From Echinicola shivajiensis (lineage in GTDB: Bacteria; Bacteroidota; Bacteroidia; Cytophagales; Cyclobacteriaceae): a DNA stretch of 64,000 bases. The notes beneath the pieces are model-generated. The model saw nothing but the letters and a program-made list of their open reading frames with translations. It ran no database searches and was not told where the DNA came from. Positions 8,607-18,671 of this stretch are shown in pieces (position 1 is the stretch's first letter; each line of letters opens with the position of its first letter). A program made the position numbers and the translations under genes. The stretch is from NCBI RefSeq assembly GCF_018642165.1, contig NZ_JAHHZM010000001.1, positions 558,001 to 622,000 on the forward strand, written 5' to 3'.

Positions 8607-10043
8607 TTATTCCACTACATGTACTTTTAGCATATTAGTTCTTCCTTTATCTTTCAAAGGCATACTTGCTGTGTTGACGATCAAATCCCCCTCAACCACA
8701 TATCCATCTGCTTTCAACCTGTCCTGAATTTCCTTAAACGTTCCGTCAGTAGAGGTTTGGTCATCATTGAAATAATAAGCATTTACACCCCAAACCAAAC
8801 TCAACTGAGTAATCAATGTCTTATTCATGGTAAAGACAATATTCTCCGCAAAAGGTCTGTGGGAAGCAATTCTAAAGGCAGTAAATCCAGAAGCGGTAAT
8901 ACCTACTATGGCTTTAGCCTTAACGTTTCTTGACAATCTTGAAGCCATAAGGATCAAGTTATTGCTCAAGAAAGTTTCATCATTTTCAGGAATTTTATAA
9001 AGGTTGTGATAAACGTCGGAATTATCTTCCACATGTTTGATCACACTGGTCATTGCTTTTACAGCATGAACAGGATATGCACCGGAGGCAGTTTCAGCTG
9101 AAAGCATTACCGCATCAGCACCGTCAAGAACTGCATTGGCCACATCATTGGTTTCTGCACGTGTTGGACGTGGATTTTGGATCATACTCTCTAGCATCTG
9201 AGTAGCAATGATAACAGGCTTACAAGCCAATTTACATTTCTCTACCAAACGCTTTTGCCATAATGGCACCATCTCCATAGGCACCTCTACACCAAGATCT
9301 CCACGAGCTACCATCAAACCATCAGTCAGTTCGATGATTTCATCAATATTATCTAAAGCCTCAGGTTTTTCAATCTTAGCAACTATTTTACAAGACTTAC
9401 CTGCATCTTCGATCCTTTTCTTCAAATCTGCAATATCCTCTGCAGACCTAACGAAAGAAAGTGCAATCCAGTCCACCTCATTTTCAAGACCAAAAACCAA
9501 GTCCTCTTTATCCTTTTCAGTTAGTGATGGAGCACTTACTTTGGTGTTTGGAAGATTGATCCCCTTTCTTGACTTAAGGATGCCACCATGGACTACGGTA
9601 CAGTCCACATTTATTCCTTCAGTCTTATTAACCAACAATTCCAAATTACCATCATCGATCAAAATTCTGTCGCCAGGATTCACATCTTGAGGTAAATTTT
9701 GATAAACTGTACTAACTAAGGAAGAGGTCCCTACTACTGGCTCACTGGTAATGGTAATCTTATCTCCCTCTTTAATCTCTACTCCATTATTTTCAACTTC
9801 ACCAACCCTAATCTTAGGTCCTTGCAAATCCTGCAGGATACCGATATTAAGATTGTTTTCTTTATTGATCTTTCTAATAAGTCTAATCACCTCTGCATGA
9901 CCTTCATGGTTACCATGAGAGAAGTTCAACCTGAAAACATTAACACCAGCATCAACTAATTCTTTTAGGGTTTGTTCGTTGTTGGAAGCCGGACCAACAG
10001 TAGCCAGGATCTTAGTTTTCTTATTCACGTTGGGTACCTTCAT
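8607..10043 (-). CDS. pyk: Pyruvate kinase
   Basis: Last step of glycolysis: phosphoenolpyruvate plus ADP to pyruvate plus ATP. At 478 residues it is the standard bacterial type. The N-terminal KILATVGPASNNEQTL and FRLNFSHGNHEGH segments, the metal and substrate region ARGDLGVEVPMEMVPLWQK, the TQMLESMIQNPRPTRAE motif and DGADAVMLSAETASGAYP are all present. The C-terminal effector domain is complete. The gene lies 19 bp downstream of the IPExxxVDY gene and probably shares its promoter. It terminates at the hairpin at 8556-8592. Confidence 0.97.
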   Translation of the reverse strand: MKVPNVNKKTKILATVGPASNNEQTLKELVDAGVNVFRLNFSHGNHEGHAEVIRLIRKINKENNLNIGILQDLQGPKIRVGEVENNGVEIKEGDKITITSEPVVGTSSLVSTVYQNLPQDVNPGDRILIDDGNLELLVNKTEGINVDCTVVHGGILKSRKGINLPNTKVSAPSLTEKDKEDLVFGLENEVDWIALSFVRSAEDIADLKKRIEDAGKSCKIVAKIEKPEALDNIDEIIELTDGLMVARGDLGVEVPMEMVPLWQKRLVEKCKLACKPVIIATQMLESMIQNPRPTRAETNDVANAVLDGADAVMLSAETASGAYPVHAVKAMTSVIKHVEDNSDVYHNLYKIPENDETFLSNNLILMASRLSRNVKAKAIVGITASGFTAFRIASHRPFAENIVFTMNKTLITQLSLVWGVNAYYFNDDQTSTDGTFKEIQDRLKADGYVVEGDLIVNTASMPLKDKGRTNMLKVHVVE

Positions 10044-10062
10044 TTCTTCTTATAATTGTTAT

Positions 10063-10491
10063 TTAATAGGTTAATAGGTTCTCCTTTGATTTTATTTTCA
10101 AGACATCAAGTTTAACGACATTTTGAATAAACTTGCTGCCTGACAATTTTTCAATACACAAATTTAAATTTGTCTCATGGGTGAAGTCCTGCAAAAGCAG
10201 GAAGTAATCCATTATTTTCAATTCGGGCACAAGATACAGTGTTTGTCCCGAATCTGAAAAAGAACGGTTCTTTAATAACTGAATAAAACCATGTTCTTTT
10301 TCCAAAATAAATTGAGAGATCACCAAATTGGGCTGATTTATAAACTCCAACTGGTAATCTTTTGATTTTATCAACTTAATATCCAACGAACTATTGATGG
10401 CCCATGCCATCTTATAGTCTTTCAGAGGTGCTACCAGCCCTAAAAGTTCAAAATCAAAATCATGTTCTACTTGGAGTTTTGTTTTCCTCAT
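10063..10491 (-). CDS. IPExxxVDY family protein
   Basis: 142-residue protein of a Bacteroidota-specific family named for its conserved motif, here seen as VPELKIMDYFLLLQD near residues 90-105. No signal peptide or membrane segment is present. The molecular function is unknown. The gene order here (this gene, pyk, and divergent acpP-fabF-rnc) is, from my memory of the family, its usual setting. It is the first gene of the operon with pyk. Confidence 0.85.
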   Translation of the reverse strand: MRKTKLQVEHDFDFELLGLVAPLKDYKMAWAINSSLDIKLIKSKDYQLEFINQPNLVISQFILEKEHGFIQLLKNRSFSDSGQTLYLVPELKIMDYFLLLQDFTHETNLNLCIEKLSGSKFIQNVVKLDVLKIKSKENLLTY

Positions 10492-10512
10492 GAAGGAAGA
10501 ATTTTAAAAGAA

Positions 10513-10541
10513 CAAAATTAAAAATATTCTCTCAACTTCAA
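10513..10541 (-). promoter_or_regulatory. Promoter of IPExxxVDY-pyk operon
   Basis: On the minus strand a -33 TTG (10539-10541) lies 18 bp upstream of the -7 box TAATTTTG (10513-10520), an exact match to TAnnTTTG. Transcription would start around 10506, leaving a leader of about 15 bases. Confidence 0.65.
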
Positions 10542-10580
10542 TGTTTCCGTGGAATATCTTAAATTTAGTTATCGGTTTTT

Positions 10581-10612
10581 TTTGACATTAATGTTTTAAA
10601 TATATTTCTTTG
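10581..10612 (+). promoter_or_regulatory. Promoter of acpP-fabF-rnc operon
   Basis: TTTG at 10581-10584, a 20-bp spacer, then TTTCTTTG at 10605-10612 (one mismatch to TAnnTTTG). This sits about 30 bp upstream of the acpP start and fits the Bacteroidota sigma factor pattern. Confidence 0.65.
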
Positions 10613-10641
10613 CGGAGTGTTTTAACTAAACTAATCACAAA

Positions 10642-10878
10642 ATGTCTGAAATTGCACAAAAAGTAAAAGCCATTATCGTGGATAAGTTAGGCGTAGAAGA
10701 ATCTGAAGTAACTCCTGAAGCTAGCTTCACTAACGATCTTGGCGCTGACTCTCTTGATACGGTAGAACTTATCATGGAATTCGAAAAAGAATTCAACATT
10801 TCTATTCCAGACGACCAAGCTGAGCAAATCGGTACAGTAGGTCAAGCTGTAAGCTATCTGGAAGCCAACGTAAAATAA
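10642..10878 (+). CDS. acpP: Acyl carrier protein
   Basis: 78-residue acidic helical protein that carries growing acyl chains on a 4'-phosphopantetheine arm during fatty acid synthesis. The modification site is S37 in [19 protein letters not shown], fully canonical. It is the first gene of the acpP-fabF-rnc operon, 22 bp before fabF, and has its own strong-looking promoter. Activation by a phosphopantetheinyl transferase is required; a Sfp-type candidate lies at 23967-24782, though housekeeping AcpS may be elsewhere. Confidence 0.97.
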   Translation: MSEIAQKVKAIIVDKLGVEESEVTPEASFTNDLGADSLDTVELIMEFEKEFNISIPDDQAEQIGTVGQAVSYLEANVK

Positions 10879-10900
10879 TCTAACCCTTCAAAATTCATTT

Positions 10901-12154
10901 ATGAATTTAAAAAGAGTTGTAGTAACAGGTTTAGGTGCCCTTACACCACTAGGTAATACCGTTCCAGAATACTGGAAGGGGCTATCTAATGGTGTAAGCG
11001 GTGCTGCACCTATTACTAAATTCGATGCATCCTTATTTAAGACGCAATTTGCTTGCGAGGTAAAAAACCTCGACATTGAGCAATTTATAGATAGAAAAGA
11101 AGCTCGTAAAATGGATCCTTTCACTCAGTATGCAGTTATCTCTGCAGAAGAGGCCATGAAGGATTCAGGGCTTGACCTCGAAAAGATCGACCTTTCAAAG
11201 GCCGGTGTTATTTGGGGTTCTGGTATTGGCGGGCTAAAAACCTTTCAGGATGAAGTAGCGACTTTCGCTACAGGTGATGGAACTCCACGTTTCAACCCTT
11301 TCTTTATACCTAAAATGATCGCTGATATCAGCGCTGGCTTTATTTCCATGAAATATGGTCTTCAAGGACCTAACTTCGTGACTGTTTCAGCTTGCGCATC
11401 TGGCACCAATGCCTTGATTGATGCTTTCAACTATATCCGTTTAGGTAAAGCAAATGTTTTTGTAACCGGTGGCTCCGAAGCTGCAGTTACAGAGGCAGGT
11501 GTAGGTGGATTCAACGCCCTTAAGGCCTTGTCCCAAAGAAATGATTCTCCTGAAACTGCTTCTAGACCTTTTGACAAGGACAGAGATGGATTTGTCTTAG
11601 GAGAAGGAGCTGGTGCTATTATCCTTGAAGAATATGAGCATGCTAAAGCTAGAGGTGCCAAAATCTACGCCGAAATGGTTGGTGGCGGCATGACTGCTGA
11701 TGCACATCATATCACGGCTCCTCACCCAGAAGGTGTAGGCGCTGGTAATGTGATGAAGTTTGCTCTGGAAGATGCTGGAATGAAGCCTGAAGATGTTGAT
11801 TATATCAATGTCCATGGTACTTCTACTCCATTAGGAGATGTAAGTGAAACCAAAGCCATCCAAAGAATTTTTGGTGAGCACGCTTACAAGCTTAACATAA
11901 GCAGTACTAAGTCTATGACAGGTCACCTTTTAGGTGCCGCTGGGGCAATTGAAGCCATTGCATCTATTATGGCGATCAACCATGACTTGGTTCCTCCTAC
12001 AATTAACCACTTCACTGATGATGAAGCTTTTGACGCCAAGTTAAATTTAACTTTCAACAAAGCTCAGAAAAGAGAAGTAAACGTAGCCTTGAGTAATACA
12101 TTTGGATTTGGTGGGCACAATGCTTCCATCATTTTCAAAAAAATAACTGAGTAA
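10901..12154 (+). CDS. fabF: 3-oxoacyl-[ACP] synthase II
   Basis: Condenses malonyl-ACP with acyl-ACP in fatty acid elongation (KAS II, C16 to C18 range). 417 residues of thiolase fold. The nucleophile is C165 in VSACASGTNAL, with the two His of NVHGTSTPLGD and SMTGHLLGAAG completing the Cys-His-His triad, and the C-terminal NTFGFGGHNASIIF loop. It is followed 6 bp later by rnc, the usual acpP-fabF-rnc order of bacterial fatty acid operons. Confidence 0.97.
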   Translation: MNLKRVVVTGLGALTPLGNTVPEYWKGLSNGVSGAAPITKFDASLFKTQFACEVKNLDIEQFIDRKEARKMDPFTQYAVISAEEAMKDSGLDLEKIDLSKAGVIWGSGIGGLKTFQDEVATFATGDGTPRFNPFFIPKMIADISAGFISMKYGLQGPNFVTVSACASGTNALIDAFNYIRLGKANVFVTGGSEAAVTEAGVGGFNALKALSQRNDSPETASRPFDKDRDGFVLGEGAGAIILEEYEHAKARGAKIYAEMVGGGMTADAHHITAPHPEGVGAGNVMKFALEDAGMKPEDVDYINVHGTSTPLGDVSETKAIQRIFGEHAYKLNISSTKSMTGHLLGAAGAIEAIASIMAINHDLVPPTINHFTDDEAFDAKLNLTFNKAQKREVNVALSNTFGFGGHNASIIFKKITE

Positions 12155-12160
12155 TCTACC

Positions 12161-12904
12161 TTGAAGATATTTCGCAAACTCAGATTTCAGGAACTACTTT
12201 ACGACAATAAAGATAAAAGGCTTGCTGCTGCTATAAAATTAATAGTGGGCAGTAAGCCTTTAAATTTATCCCTGTATAAATTAGCCTTAAAACATTCTTC
12301 TGCAGCAGAAGAAATCAAGCATGGTATCAAGGCCTCCAATGAGCGTCTTGAATTTTTAGGAGATGCTATTTTAGGAGCCGTTGTAGCTGAACACCTCTTC
12401 ATCAAATTCCCTTTCAGAGATGAAGGCTTTTTGACCGAGACTCGTTCGAGGATTGTCAACAGAGAATCACTTAATCAGGTCGGCAAAAAAATTGGACTGC
12501 CCAATATTGTAGATACAGATCTATCTGGAAAAGGTTTCTATACACATAAATCCATCTATGGTGATACCTTAGAAGCATTGGTTGGGGCGGTATATCTGGA
12601 CAGAGGCTATGGCTTTTGCAAGCGTTTTATCCTTACCAGGATAATCACCCCACATTTTGATATTGAAAATATCATTTCCACGACGATCAATTTTAAAAGT
12701 AAGATCATTGAATGGTCACAAAAGGAAAATAAGGAAATTGAGTTTTCTTTAATATCCGTCACTGGTAGTCAGCGCTTCAAGGAATTTCTAGTAGAATTAA
12801 AAATTGAGCAGGAAAGCTTCACAGAAGGAAAAGGGCCAACAAAAAAGAAAGCAGAGCAAGAAGCCGCAAAAAATGCCTGCGAAAAACTAAATCTGGCTAT
12901 TTAG
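12161..12904 (+). CDS. rnc: Ribonuclease III
   Basis: Cleaves double-stranded RNA, including the rRNA precursor stems. 247 residues: the endonuclease domain (~30-155) carries the signature SNERLEFLGDAILG and the second acidic site GDTLEALVGAVYLD. A C-terminal double-stranded RNA binding domain (~175-245) ends in GPTKKKAEQEAAKNACEKL. The start is a TTG at 12161; no in-frame ATG occurs before the catalytic domain, and the N-terminal LRFQELLYDNKDKRL segment supports this start. Six bp after fabF. Confidence 0.95.
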   Translation: MKIFRKLRFQELLYDNKDKRLAAAIKLIVGSKPLNLSLYKLALKHSSAAEEIKHGIKASNERLEFLGDAILGAVVAEHLFIKFPFRDEGFLTETRSRIVNRESLNQVGKKIGLPNIVDTDLSGKGFYTHKSIYGDTLEALVGAVYLDRGYGFCKRFILTRIITPHFDIENIISTTINFKSKIIEWSQKENKEIEFSLISVTGSQRFKEFLVELKIEQESFTEGKGPTKKKAEQEAAKNACEKLNLAI

Positions 12905-13026
12905 AACCCTATATTTGCCCCTTGTGTTTATAATTCTCAAGTCGATTGAAATCCCTTTTGGATATATTGCCTTGAATAAAGCATCCTATTTAGGGTTAAT
13001 ACTTACTGAGCCGAACAAATTTACTT

Positions 13027-14880
13027 ATGTCTGTATTGAAAATTGGAGGGGCCACTGTTAACCAGACACCTTTGGACTGGACGGGCAACTTATCAAACAT
13101 TCTAAATGCCATTGAAGAGGCAAAACAACAGGGTATTGAACTGCTTTGCTTCCCTGAACTGTCAATCACTGGATATGGCAGTGAGGACCTTTTCTTAAGT
13201 AAATGGTACCCTGAAAAGGCCCTGAAGCAATTAAAAAAGCTTTTGGACTACTGCGATGACATTACCGTCTGTATAGGGCTACCTATAAGAATTTCTGATT
13301 CGCTTTACAACTGTACTGCTGTAATTGAAAACAAAAAAATCAAGGGCATCATGGCGAAGCAATTTTTGGCCATTGATGGTGTCCATTATGAATATAGGTG
13401 GTTCACCCCTTGGGTAGCAGGAAAAACAACCAGTTTTGATTTCTTTGGAGAGGATGTACCATTTGGGGATATCATCTTTGACAAAAAGGGATATAGCTAT
13501 GGTTTTGAAATCTGTGAAGATGCGTGGAGAGGCTCTAAAAGACCAGGTCATCGACTAAAAGACCGAAATGTTGATCTAATATTCAACCCTAGTGCCAGCC
13601 ACTTTGCCATGGGCAAAAGTGAGCATAGGGAAGAATTGGTCAAGGAAAGCTCCATCGAATTGAATGCCACTTATTTTTACATCAACCTTTTGGGCAATGA
13701 AGCTGGAAGGATGATTTTTGACGGGGAAATTTTGCTTGCCCAAAACGGTAAACTATTCCTTAAAAATGAACTTCTTTCCTTTAAAGCTTTCCAAATAAAA
13801 GCATTTGATTTGGAAAGGAATGCTGAGCCCAAAGCAGCTATTGAGTCAAGTTTTGACAAAAACATTGAATTCACCCAAGCAGTGACTTTGGCACTCTTCG
13901 ACTACATGAGAAAAAGCTGGAGCAAAGGATTTGTGCTTTCCCTAAGCGGAGGAGCAGACTCTTCCTCCATCGCTGTATTGGTGGCCGAAATGGTACGCCG
14001 AGGAATTTTTGAGCTTGGCGTCAAAGGCTTCTTAGAAAGGGCTCATTTAGACCTGTCTATCAAGACCGAGAACCCCGTAAAGGAAATTACCAGCCAACTG
14101 CTTACAACGGCCTACCAGGGCTCTGAAAACTCTTCTTGCGACACTTTACAAAGCGCCCAGTATCTTGCAGAAAGCATAGGCGCCACATTTCATAACTGGA
14201 AGATATCTTCTGAGGTGAGTTCGTATACTGAAAAAATAGAAAATGCCATTGGCAGAGAACTTACCTGGGAAAATGATGATATCACACTCCAAAATATCCA
14301 AGCACGGGTTCGGGCCCCAATCATCTGGATGCTGGCCAATTTAAACAATGCTCTCCTCCTAGCCACCTCCAATAGAAGTGAAGGTGATGTCGGTTATGCC
14401 ACCATGGATGGGGACACAAGCGGCAGTATTTCACCGATTGCAGCTGTAGACAAATATTTTCTGCTACATTGGTTAAAATGGGCTGAAGAAAGCCTTGGTT
14501 ATAAAGGATTGGAAAAAGTCAACTCACTTCAACCTACTGCAGAGCTCAGGCCACAGGAAAGGCATCAAACGGATGAAAACGACCTCATGCCCTATTCTAT
14601 CATTGTCCAAATTGAAAGATTGGGCATTCTGGAAAGAAGGTCACCAGTGGACATATACCATATTCTGAAACATGAGTTGGACATTGATTCTGCTCAATTA
14701 AAAACCTACATCCAAAAGTTTTTTAGACTTTGGTCAAGAAATCAGTGGAAAAGAGAAAGGCTGGCTCCCTCCTTCCATTTGGATGATTTTAATGTGGATC
14801 CTAAAACATGGTGCAGATTCCCTATTTTATCCGGAGGCTATAAGGAAGAATTGATGGAATTGGACCAAATAGATGAATAA
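13027..14880 (+). CDS. nadE: Glutamine-hydrolysing NAD+ synthase
   Basis: Amidates nicotinic acid adenine dinucleotide to NAD+, using glutamine as the ammonia source. 617 residues. The N-terminal nitrilase-type glutaminase has the Glu-Lys-Cys triad E44 (CFPELSITGYG), K111 (MAKQFLAIDG) and C163 (FEICEDAW). The C-terminal synthetase has the ATP-pyrophosphatase P-loop LSLSGGADSS (~304-313) and NRSEGDVGYATMDGD. A perfect -7-like TATATTTG lies at 12911-12918, about 110 bp upstream, without a clear -33 partner. Confidence 0.95.
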   Translation: MSVLKIGGATVNQTPLDWTGNLSNILNAIEEAKQQGIELLCFPELSITGYGSEDLFLSKWYPEKALKQLKKLLDYCDDITVCIGLPIRISDSLYNCTAVIENKKIKGIMAKQFLAIDGVHYEYRWFTPWVAGKTTSFDFFGEDVPFGDIIFDKKGYSYGFEICEDAWRGSKRPGHRLKDRNVDLIFNPSASHFAMGKSEHREELVKESSIELNATYFYINLLGNEAGRMIFDGEILLAQNGKLFLKNELLSFKAFQIKAFDLERNAEPKAAIESSFDKNIEFTQAVTLALFDYMRKSWSKGFVLSLSGGADSSSIAVLVAEMVRRGIFELGVKGFLERAHLDLSIKTENPVKEITSQLLTTAYQGSENSSCDTLQSAQYLAESIGATFHNWKISSEVSSYTEKIENAIGRELTWENDDITLQNIQARVRAPIIWMLANLNNALLLATSNRSEGDVGYATMDGDTSGSISPIAAVDKYFLLHWLKWAEESLGYKGLEKVNSLQPTAELRPQERHQTDENDLMPYSIIVQIERLGILERRSPVDIYHILKHELDIDSAQLKTYIQKFFRLWSRNQWKRERLAPSFHLDDFNVDPKTWCRFPILSGGYKEELMELDQIDE

Positions 14881-14912
14881 TAAAATTATCTTAGCAAAAA
14901 CTTACTGAACCA

Positions 14913-16016
14913 ATGATCAGCTTAATTTTAGATTATATAGTCTGGAGCCCAAATCCAGCAGTTTTTCCAGGTTTTGAAAGAATCAGATGGTACAGCCTTC
15001 TTTTTGCCTTGGGCTTTATCATTTCCCAACAAATCATGATCTACATCTTCAAAAAAGAAGGCCATGATGAAAAATTGGTAGATAAACTAACCATCTATAT
15101 GGTTTTGGCTACCATTGTTGGTGCAAGGCTAGGACACGTATTATTTTATGAGCCAGAAAAATACCTCAGCAACCCTATCGAAATCCTGAAGGTTTGGGAA
15201 GGTGGACTGGCCAGTCATGGCGCCGCCTTTGCCATTCTATTTGCGCTTTGGCTATACGTAAGAAAGACTCCGTCTCAAAGCTATTTATGGGTAGTCGACA
15301 GGATAGTAATAGTAGTGGCCATGACAGGTGCCATGATCAGGTTTGGCAACCTAATGAATTCTGAAATCGGAGGAAAGCCAACCGGGACAGATACTGGCAT
15401 CGTATATGCAAGGCAAGTTGAGGAAATATTGGAAACACTTAATGTACCAGTAGAAAGTGTAAATGCTTATAAACCTGAAGATAGAAGCAGTGAATTGAAG
15501 GGCAATGGAATTGTTCCTCTTAATATTGATATTGAGATCAACAAAGGAAACTATAAGGAAGAAGACCTTCGAAAAACCCTTGAAAGTGATATTAAATACG
15601 TGCTGACCAAATTCAACAGTTCTAAAAAATATTTGGCCGAACCAGAAAACACACCATTGGACTATGAATTGGTGGATGAGGGAGAAAATTACCTAGCCAC
15701 AGTAAGAACATTTGGGCTGGCTAAACACCCTACCCAAATCTATGAATCCATATCGTATTTAATCATCTTCCTAATTCTATTTGGTCTTTGGAACAAATAC
15801 AAGGAACGGTTACCTGATGGTTTATTGCTAGGTCTATTCCTTATCACTGTATTTGGTATGCGATTTATCTGGGAGTTCTTTAAGGAAAACCAAGTGGACT
15901 TTGAAGACAACCTAAGCCTTAATATGGGGCAATCACTTAGTATACCATTGGTCATCGCTGGGGTGATACTGGTAATAAGGGCCTTAAAGGTAGGCAATAA
16001 TAGCATTCAGAATTAA
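14913..16016 (+). CDS. lgt: Prolipoprotein diacylglyceryl transferase
   Basis: Inner-membrane enzyme that attaches diacylglycerol from phosphatidylglycerol to the lipobox cysteine of prolipoproteins. 367 residues with about seven membrane segments. The [10 protein letters not shown] motif and the family signature, here as [14 protein letters not shown], are visible, as is the later HPTQIYES segment. The enzyme is longer than the E. coli form because of a charged insert of ~100 residues between the signature and HPTQ, a common Bacteroidota feature. Substrates in this window include the lipoprotein serpin and the GH20 enzyme. It overlaps convergent yidD by 4 bp. Confidence 0.93.
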   Translation: MISLILDYIVWSPNPAVFPGFERIRWYSLLFALGFIISQQIMIYIFKKEGHDEKLVDKLTIYMVLATIVGARLGHVLFYEPEKYLSNPIEILKVWEGGLASHGAAFAILFALWLYVRKTPSQSYLWVVDRIVIVVAMTGAMIRFGNLMNSEIGGKPTGTDTGIVYARQVEEILETLNVPVESVNAYKPEDRSSELKGNGIVPLNIDIEINKGNYKEEDLRKTLESDIKYVLTKFNSSKKYLAEPENTPLDYELVDEGENYLATVRTFGLAKHPTQIYESISYLIIFLILFGLWNKYKERLPDGLLLGLFLITVFGMRFIWEFFKENQVDFEDNLSLNMGQSLSIPLVIAGVILVIRALKVGNNSIQN

Positions 16017-16234
16017 GGCACGGGATCATGCCCATGACCTCCCCAAGGGTGGCAACGTGCGATTCTTTTGATTCCCATCCAGCCACCTTTAAATACTCCA
16101 TGCTTCATAATAGCTTCTTTCATATATTGGCTACAAGTAGGTGTGTACCTACAAGCACTGGGAAACAACGGGGAAATAAGGTATTGATAAAACAGTACTG
16201 GAAAAACTGCTATCTTTCTTAAGAGAGTTTTCAA
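16013..16234 (-). CDS. yidD: Membrane protein insertion efficiency factor YidD
   Basis: 73-residue peripheral membrane protein thought to help YidC-dependent insertion. The family hallmark is seen as [20 protein letters not shown] with a three-Cys pattern, followed by [17 protein letters not shown] at the C-terminus. A Lys/Arg-rich amphipathic N-terminus is present. Unlike the rpmH-rnpA-yidD layout of many bacteria, it stands alone here, convergent with lgt and overlapping it by 4 bp. Confidence 0.95.
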   Translation of the reverse strand: MKTLLRKIAVFPVLFYQYLISPLFPSACRYTPTCSQYMKEAIMKHGVFKGGWMGIKRIARCHPWGGHGHDPVP

Positions 16235-16286
16235 TGTATTATATATTTTACTCTTAAAGATAATTACTTAAAACAAAGTTCCCTCA

Positions 16287-17774
16287 GTGAAACATATAAA
16301 GGCTCTGATATTGATCAATACAATAAATTACTGTAAAGCTATAATGCTTTCAGCTTTTATCGCATTTTTCATAGTTCCAGAAGCTTTCGCACAAGATACC
16401 ATCCCTGCAGTCCAAGACAGTCTTTCAACGCAAGAAATACCAGAAAAAGTTACCGTCAATAATATTTTCATTATAGGTAATGAGAAAACTAGGAAGAATA
16501 TCATCCTGCGTGAAATGCATATTAGTCAAGGTGAGACCTATGATTGGGAAGACTTTGTCAGTACGCTCTCTTCTGATCAAAAAAAAATCTATAACCTTCA
16601 GTTGTTTACATCCGTAGAAATCACTCCATTATTTGTAGGGGATGAAGAAGTAGAATTGTTGATTTCGGTGAAGGAAAGATGGTATATTATTCCGAGCATT
16701 ATTTTTGAATTGGCAGACAGGAACTTTTCGGAATGGTGGATCAACCAAAACAGGGATTTTTCGAGGGTAATTTATGGGCTCAAATTAAACCACAATAATG
16801 TTGGTGGTAGAAATGAAAAGCTGAGGATAATGGGCAAATTAGGTTTTACCCAAGCATTTGACCTTACCTACAGTATTCCATATATTGACCGAGACCAACT
16901 TCATGGGCTAGCGGCAAGGTTTACTTATAACACCAATAAAACCATAGCCGTTAGATCCTCACAAAACAAACAGGTGTTTTATTCCAATGAGGATGAAGAA
17001 ATGCTCAGAAAAAAAATGAACGCCATTTTGCAATATACCTATAGGGGCAGTTTCTATAATTTCCACTATTTCACACTTGGCTTTAGTAATACCAAGGTCC
17101 ATGAGGAAGTTCTCGAGCAAAATCCAAATTACTTTTTGAATGAAGGAACCCGACAAAAGTTCTTCTATGCTTCCTATTCATTTCTACATGACAGAAGGGA
17201 CAATATTGCCTATGCCACAGACGGAGAATTATTAAGTATTGGGCTAAGCAGGTATGGTCTTTTCAGTAGTGACGATGTAAATGAAACAGAGATTTCCCTT
17301 ACAGCAAGCAGGTATTTTAGGTTTAATGAAAAGATGCACTTTGTCACCGGATTATCCGCATCAAGCTTTTTAGGAACAAGCCAACCATATACGCTTGTAA
17401 GGGGGATTGGTTATGACCCTAATTTTATCAGAGGATACGAGATCAATGTCATTGAAGGGCAACAATTATTAATAAATAAAAACAGTTTCAGGTATAAAAT
17501 CCTTGATATAGAGTTCGATACTTCTAAATTAATCCCCATAGAAGAATTTTCAACTTTCCCAGTAAAAGCCTACTTAAGTGCCAATTTTGACCAAGGGTAT
17601 GTAAATGACAGGAACAGGCTTCCTGAAAACAGCGCTTTGACCAACAAATACTTGTTTGGCTATGGTCTTGGGATTGACCTTATCACCTTTTACGATCAGG
17701 TATTTCGATTTGAATACTCCATCAACAATCAGGGGGTCGGCAGTTTCTTCATTAACTTCAAAGCACCACTTTAA
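16287..17774 (+). CDS. Omp85/BamA-type outer-membrane protein with one POTRA domain
   Basis: 495 residues. A GTG at 16287 gives an N-terminus with a signal peptide ending LSAFIAFFIVPEAFAQ; an internal ATG 19 codons later would give a more ordinary signal length and may be the true start. Residues ~50-130 form one POTRA-like module (VNNIFIIGNEKTRKNIILRE). The rest is a 16-strand-type beta barrel with the Omp85 motif VRGIGYDPNFIRGYE (cf. the conserved RGY/F loop) and a C-terminal aromatic strand. With one POTRA it resembles the short patatin- or Sam50-like barrels rather than five-POTRA BamA. The role (lipid or protein transport) is open. Confidence 0.8.
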   Translation: MKHIKALILINTINYCKAIMLSAFIAFFIVPEAFAQDTIPAVQDSLSTQEIPEKVTVNNIFIIGNEKTRKNIILREMHISQGETYDWEDFVSTLSSDQKKIYNLQLFTSVEITPLFVGDEEVELLISVKERWYIIPSIIFELADRNFSEWWINQNRDFSRVIYGLKLNHNNVGGRNEKLRIMGKLGFTQAFDLTYSIPYIDRDQLHGLAARFTYNTNKTIAVRSSQNKQVFYSNEDEEMLRKKMNAILQYTYRGSFYNFHYFTLGFSNTKVHEEVLEQNPNYFLNEGTRQKFFYASYSFLHDRRDNIAYATDGELLSIGLSRYGLFSSDDVNETEISLTASRYFRFNEKMHFVTGLSASSFLGTSQPYTLVRGIGYDPNFIRGYEINVIEGQQLLINKNSFRYKILDIEFDTSKLIPIEEFSTFPVKAYLSANFDQGYVNDRNRLPENSALTNKYLFGYGLGIDLITFYDQVFRFEYSINNQGVGSFFINFKAPL

Positions 17775-17843
17775 AACATTGACTTTCAGATAGATTTAAC
17801 TTAAATTTATCTTTAATATTTTTCATCTGATTTTTTTTGCTGT

Positions 17844-18671
17844 ATGATACGATTACAATGTCCACTTTTTTGGGCAGTGTTTCTGGCAGCTACCGTTACT
17901 TTTGCGCAAAATGGTTCAGAAACATACCCTAAAGGAGCTAGAAGTATTGGCATGGCCAATGCAAATACCAGTCTAAGTGATCCTTGGAGCATTTTCAATA
18001 ATGTAGGGGCAATGGGACAAATGGATCAAAATGCCATTTTCTGCGCCTATGATCATAGATTAGGATTAAATGAACTAACCACCTTGGCAGCAGGAGCCAC
18101 TCTCCAAAGTAAATTTGGTGTTATGGGCATAAGCTTATCCAATTACGGCGGTGAGCTTTTCAACCAACAATCATTAGGTTTAGGTTTTTCCCACCGAATT
18201 GATAAAAACAGTTTTGGTTTGAAAGCCAACTACCTTCAAACCAATATTGAAGGTTATGGTAAAAGAGCTGTCCCTACATTAGAATTTGGAGGTTTAACAC
18301 AAATCATACCTGAATTAAGCTTTGGTTTACATGTTTATAATATTACCAGAACCAAACTGAGCCCCCATTCTAATGATTATCTGCCTACCATCATTAAAAC
18401 AGGTATATCTTTTCAACCAACAGAAAACTTACGGGTAAATATTGAAGCAGAAAAGGACATCTTATTGAAACCAGTTACAAAAATTGGTCTGGAGTACAGT
18501 TTTTCAAAACGGTTTTGGGCAAGGTGTGGCTATAAATCCAATCCCTCAAACCTGCACTTTGGTATTGGTTTTAAGCCAAAAAACTTTAGCATTGACTATG
18601 CAATGGCCCAAAATAATCAGCTGGGATTCACCCATCATTTTTCCTTCAGCTATACCTTCAAAAAGCCATGA
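17844..18671 (+). CDS. PorQ/PorV-like outer-membrane barrel protein
   Basis: 275 residues with a signal peptide (cleavage near TVTFAQ) and an FadL-like beta barrel start: YPKGARSIGMANANTSLSDP followed by WSIFNNVGAM, the Bacteroidota PorV/PorQ-type opening where a surface-layer or secretion role is common. It overlaps the following HhH-barrel gene by 4 bp (ATGA), so the two should be made together. Whether it is a type IX secretion component cannot be decided from sequence; the family contains many general outer-membrane proteins. Confidence 0.7.
   Translation: MIRLQCPLFWAVFLAATVTFAQNGSETYPKGARSIGMANANTSLSDPWSIFNNVGAMGQMDQNAIFCAYDHRLGLNELTTLAAGATLQSKFGVMGISLSNYGGELFNQQSLGLGFSHRIDKNSFGLKANYLQTNIEGYGKRAVPTLEFGGLTQIIPELSFGLHVYNITRTKLSPHSNDYLPTIIKTGISFQPTENLRVNIEAEKDILLKPVTKIGLEYSFSKRFWARCGYKSNPSNLHFGIGFKPKNFSIDYAMAQNNQLGFTHHFSFSYTFKKP

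Noticed and set aside
9208-9690. 160-codon plus-strand frame
   Set aside because: Antisense to pyk, whose domains are continuous; Ser/Ile-rich composition typical of a shadow.
16028-16222. 64-codon plus-strand frame
   Set aside because: Mirror of yidD, which has a full family signature.
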